DNA from: Pseudomonadota bacterium
GTDB lineage: Bacteria; Pseudomonadota; Alphaproteobacteria; Acetobacterales; Acetobacteraceae
Length of the DNA stretch: 34,740 nt
Direction of reading: 5' to 3'
NCBI GenBank assembly: GCA_021799015.1
Contig: JAJZBH010000003.1
Span: 1-34,740, forward strand
Positions 33,042-34,740 of the stretch are shown piece after piece. The position numbers and the translations under genes were made by a program. Under the pieces are notes generated by a model that ran no database searches, had not been told where the DNA came from, and saw only the letters and a program-made list of their open reading frames with translations. The first letter of the stretch is position 1. Each line of letters begins with the position of its first letter.

Positions 33042-34433
33042 TCAGGAGGCGAAAGCCGTTAGCATGCGCGCTTCAGCACGCATGCCTCGATGGAAGCAAC
33101 GAAGCTCAAATTTCTCATTTGGCGAATGTACCTGATCGTCATCCAGGCCGAAACCGACCAAGAGTGTCTTTAATCCAAGCTGGCGCTCGAATGCTTCTAC
33201 GACCGGAATCGATGCGCCGCAGCCTGCAAGTACCGGTGGGCGGCCAAACTCCTGTTCGAGCGCTTGGCGAGCGGCCCGTACGAAGGGTGCATCGATAGGA
33301 ACGATGATCCCGGCCGAGGCTGCGTGTATCTTAAAGTGAACTTGTGCGTCGGGCAGCAGGCGTTCATTAGCGAAACGTTTAAAGTTATCAAGAATCCGCT
33401 GCGGCTCTTGCCCGGGAACAAGGCGAAAGGTCAGTTTTGCGCCAGCCTGGCTGGGAATGACCGTTTTGCTGCCATCTCCTTGGTAGCCCCCATAAATACC
33501 GTTGATTTCTGCGGTCGGTCGCCCCCAAATCTGCTCGAGAACTGATTTTCCATGTTCACCGCTAGCCTGGTGTAGGCCGATGGCGCTGAGCCAGGCACTC
33601 TCATCGAATCCTGTTGCTTTCCAGGATCGCAGAACATCTGGTGGGATCTCGAGGATTCCATCGTAAAATTCAGGGATTCGAATTGTGCCGTTTCCGTCAA
33701 AGAGATCTCCTAGAATCTGTGTTAGTGCCCGGATGGGGTTCAGAGATGGCCCACCGAACAATCCGGAATGCAAATCCCGGTTTGGGCCGGTGATGTTCAT
33801 TTCAATTGCAGCTAACCCACGCAAGGAGGTCGTGATCGCTGGCGTGTCGATGTCCCACATGTTTGTGTCAGCGACGACGACGAAGTCTGCGGAAAGCATT
33901 GCGCGTTCTTGTTCCAGCAGCGCATTGAGCGACGGGCTTCCACATTCTTCTTCGCCTTCTATCAGAACGGTGAGATTGACGGGTAGTAATTTATTCACTG
34001 CGAGATGGGCCCGGATTGCCTCGAGGAACAGCATGACCTGGCCTTTGTCATCGACTGCCCCACGGGCCACGACACGTTTGCCGTGAGGGCCATCGACGAG
34101 TTGTGGATCGAATGGGTCAGCGCTCCAAAGTTCGTGCGGATCTGCGGGTTGTACATCGTAATGGCCGTAGAACAGGACACGCGGGGCATGGGCGCCAGCG
34201 TGGTGATGGGTAGCGACTACGCCGGGCAGGCCATCAGTTTCAGATAAGCGTGCAGCAAAGCCAATCTCGGCAAGAACGTTACGTAGATGTTTGGCAGCCC
34301 GTATACAATCGGGTTTGTGGGCACGCTGTGCGCTGACGGATGGAATGCGTAAAAGGTCGAACCAGCGCTCACAGGATTGGCTGATGTTATTATCGATAAA
34401 GCTTAACACTGCATCAATTGGAGAGTTTGTCAT
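33042..34433 (-). CDS. M20 family dipeptidase / metallopeptidase
   Basis: A zinc exopeptidase of the M20 (ArgE/DapE/CPG2) family. I take the ATG at 34433 (MTNSPIDAVL, 463 residues) with GGAAGC upstream, not the ORF-track start 12 residues earlier. Metal and catalytic motifs are VLFYGHYDVQPAD (His91 and Asp93), RGAVDDKGQVM (Asp near 128) and LIEGEEECGS with the catalytic Glu pair near 160. The dimerisation domain includes DLHSGLFGG, and the end HSPNEKFELRCFHRG holds the last histidine. Such proteins (carnosinase-like) cleave dipeptides or N-acylated amino acids in the cytoplasm. The exact substrate is open. A 7-base inverted repeat (GCATGCG/CGCATGC, 33062-33085) sits near its stop. Confidence 0.93.
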   Translation of the reverse strand: MTNSPIDAVLSFIDNNISQSCERWFDLLRIPSVSAQRAHKPDCIRAAKHLRNVLAEIGFAARLSETDGLPGVVATHHHAGAHAPRVLFYGHYDVQPADPHELWSADPFDPQLVDGPHGKRVVARGAVDDKGQVMLFLEAIRAHLAVNKLLPVNLTVLIEGEEECGSPSLNALLEQERAMLSADFVVVADTNMWDIDTPAITTSLRGLAAIEMNITGPNRDLHSGLFGGPSLNPIRALTQILGDLFDGNGTIRIPEFYDGILEIPPDVLRSWKATGFDESAWLSAIGLHQASGEHGKSVLEQIWGRPTAEINGIYGGYQGDGSKTVIPSQAGAKLTFRLVPGQEPQRILDNFKRFANERLLPDAQVHFKIHAASAGIIVPIDAPFVRAARQALEQEFGRPPVLAGCGASIPVVEAFERQLGLKTLLVGFGLDDDQVHSPNEKFELRCFHRGMRAEARMLTAFAS

Positions 34434-34740
34434 AGCGCTTCCGTTAAAATGCTCGATCCGGGAAATCATGCAACGACATTTTGCGGCGCGGAGACAGTGC
34501 GACGCTATCAGACGTCACGTTTGTGCAAAACGTTAACAGGTCTTGGGAACGGCGGCAATGTTGTCGCACAAGGCAGAAGATGATCTGCAGACCGGCAATG
34601 TATGTATTTAAACTTAACGTCCATCGACGCGAGTGCTCACTTATCCACGTAGAACATAATATCCTTCTGCGCTGCTCGTGATGCGGGTAGCGCGTTGTCC
34701 TTGAGCTTATACCAACACTCCCTGATCAGAACCCCTGTGC
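34434..34740. other. Right-hand tail without a recognised gene
   Basis: 307 bases upstream of the M20 gene. The ORFs drawn here have no family likeness. The region becomes AT-richer around 34595-34660 and should contain the promoter of the M20 gene, which I could not place. No tRNA, repeat or insertion-sequence end was recognised. Confidence 0.4.

Noticed and set aside
34434-34740. Insertion-sequence end at the right edge
   Set aside because: The AT-rich tail hinted at it, but no terminal inverted repeat, target duplication or transposase fragment could be shown.

Overview
The window reads as a chromosomal stretch of an alphaproteobacterium, most likely an acid-tolerant member of the Acetobacteraceae or a relative. 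The gene orders recA-alaS and ispDF-dusB-ntrB-ntrC-ntrY-ntrX, the fused ispDF, the alpha-type SspB, a Fur without zinc cysteine pairs and the GAAC-N7-GAAC SOS box all point to Alphaproteobacteria. The family-level guess rests on the general feel of the proteins and on a type I sulfide:quinone reductase that looks like the acidophile enzymes, so it is an inference. I saw no rRNA, tRNA, CRISPR array, insertion sequence or prophage.

Left part (1-9845, all minus strand, so read right to left): a DHA2-type drug exporter, a LexA-fold (S24) regulator, fur-olsB (iron regulator and ornithine-lipid acyltransferase, overlapping by one base), sspB (ClpXP adaptor), class I fumarase, a decayed VOC/glyoxalase remnant, and a queuosine operon made of a precursor transporter, queA, tgt and queF. 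queF runs off the left edge of the window.

Middle (9846-14827, plus strand): a regulatory gap with two dyads built from the same CAGGTG half-site, a stand-alone precorrin-2 dehydrogenase, recA behind an SOS box, and alaS. A long hairpin closes alaS against the convergent sulfur genes.

Sulfur and efflux island (14867-21977): two divergent operons meet in a 121-base region. Leftward are sqr (sulfide:quinone reductase), trxC (thioredoxin 2) and a DUF2892 membrane protein. Rightward are a BigR/SqrR-type repressor with two widely spaced cysteines, a rhodanese, and an RND efflux adaptor and pump. Both promoters are near consensus, overlap base for base, and enclose an ATTC-N8-GTAT element close to the SqrR operator; the repressor mRNA is probably leaderless. 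The likely logic is that persulfide formed by SQR inactivates the repressor and switches on sulfide oxidation, sulfane-sulfur handling and an RND pump of unknown substrate. This is the best candidate in the window for an under-described system.

Right part (22015-34740): an unrecognised small protein on the minus strand, an FNR box, an iron-sulfur FNR regulator, ispDF, then a tightly overlapping dusB-ntrB-ntrC-ntrY-ntrX nitrogen-regulation operon. Its NtrX has lost the sigma-54 contact loop. Two small membrane-associated proteins (DUF883-like and a holin-X/YqjE-like protein) follow in place of the usual hfq, then a convergent M20 dipeptidase and a 307-base tail without a gene.
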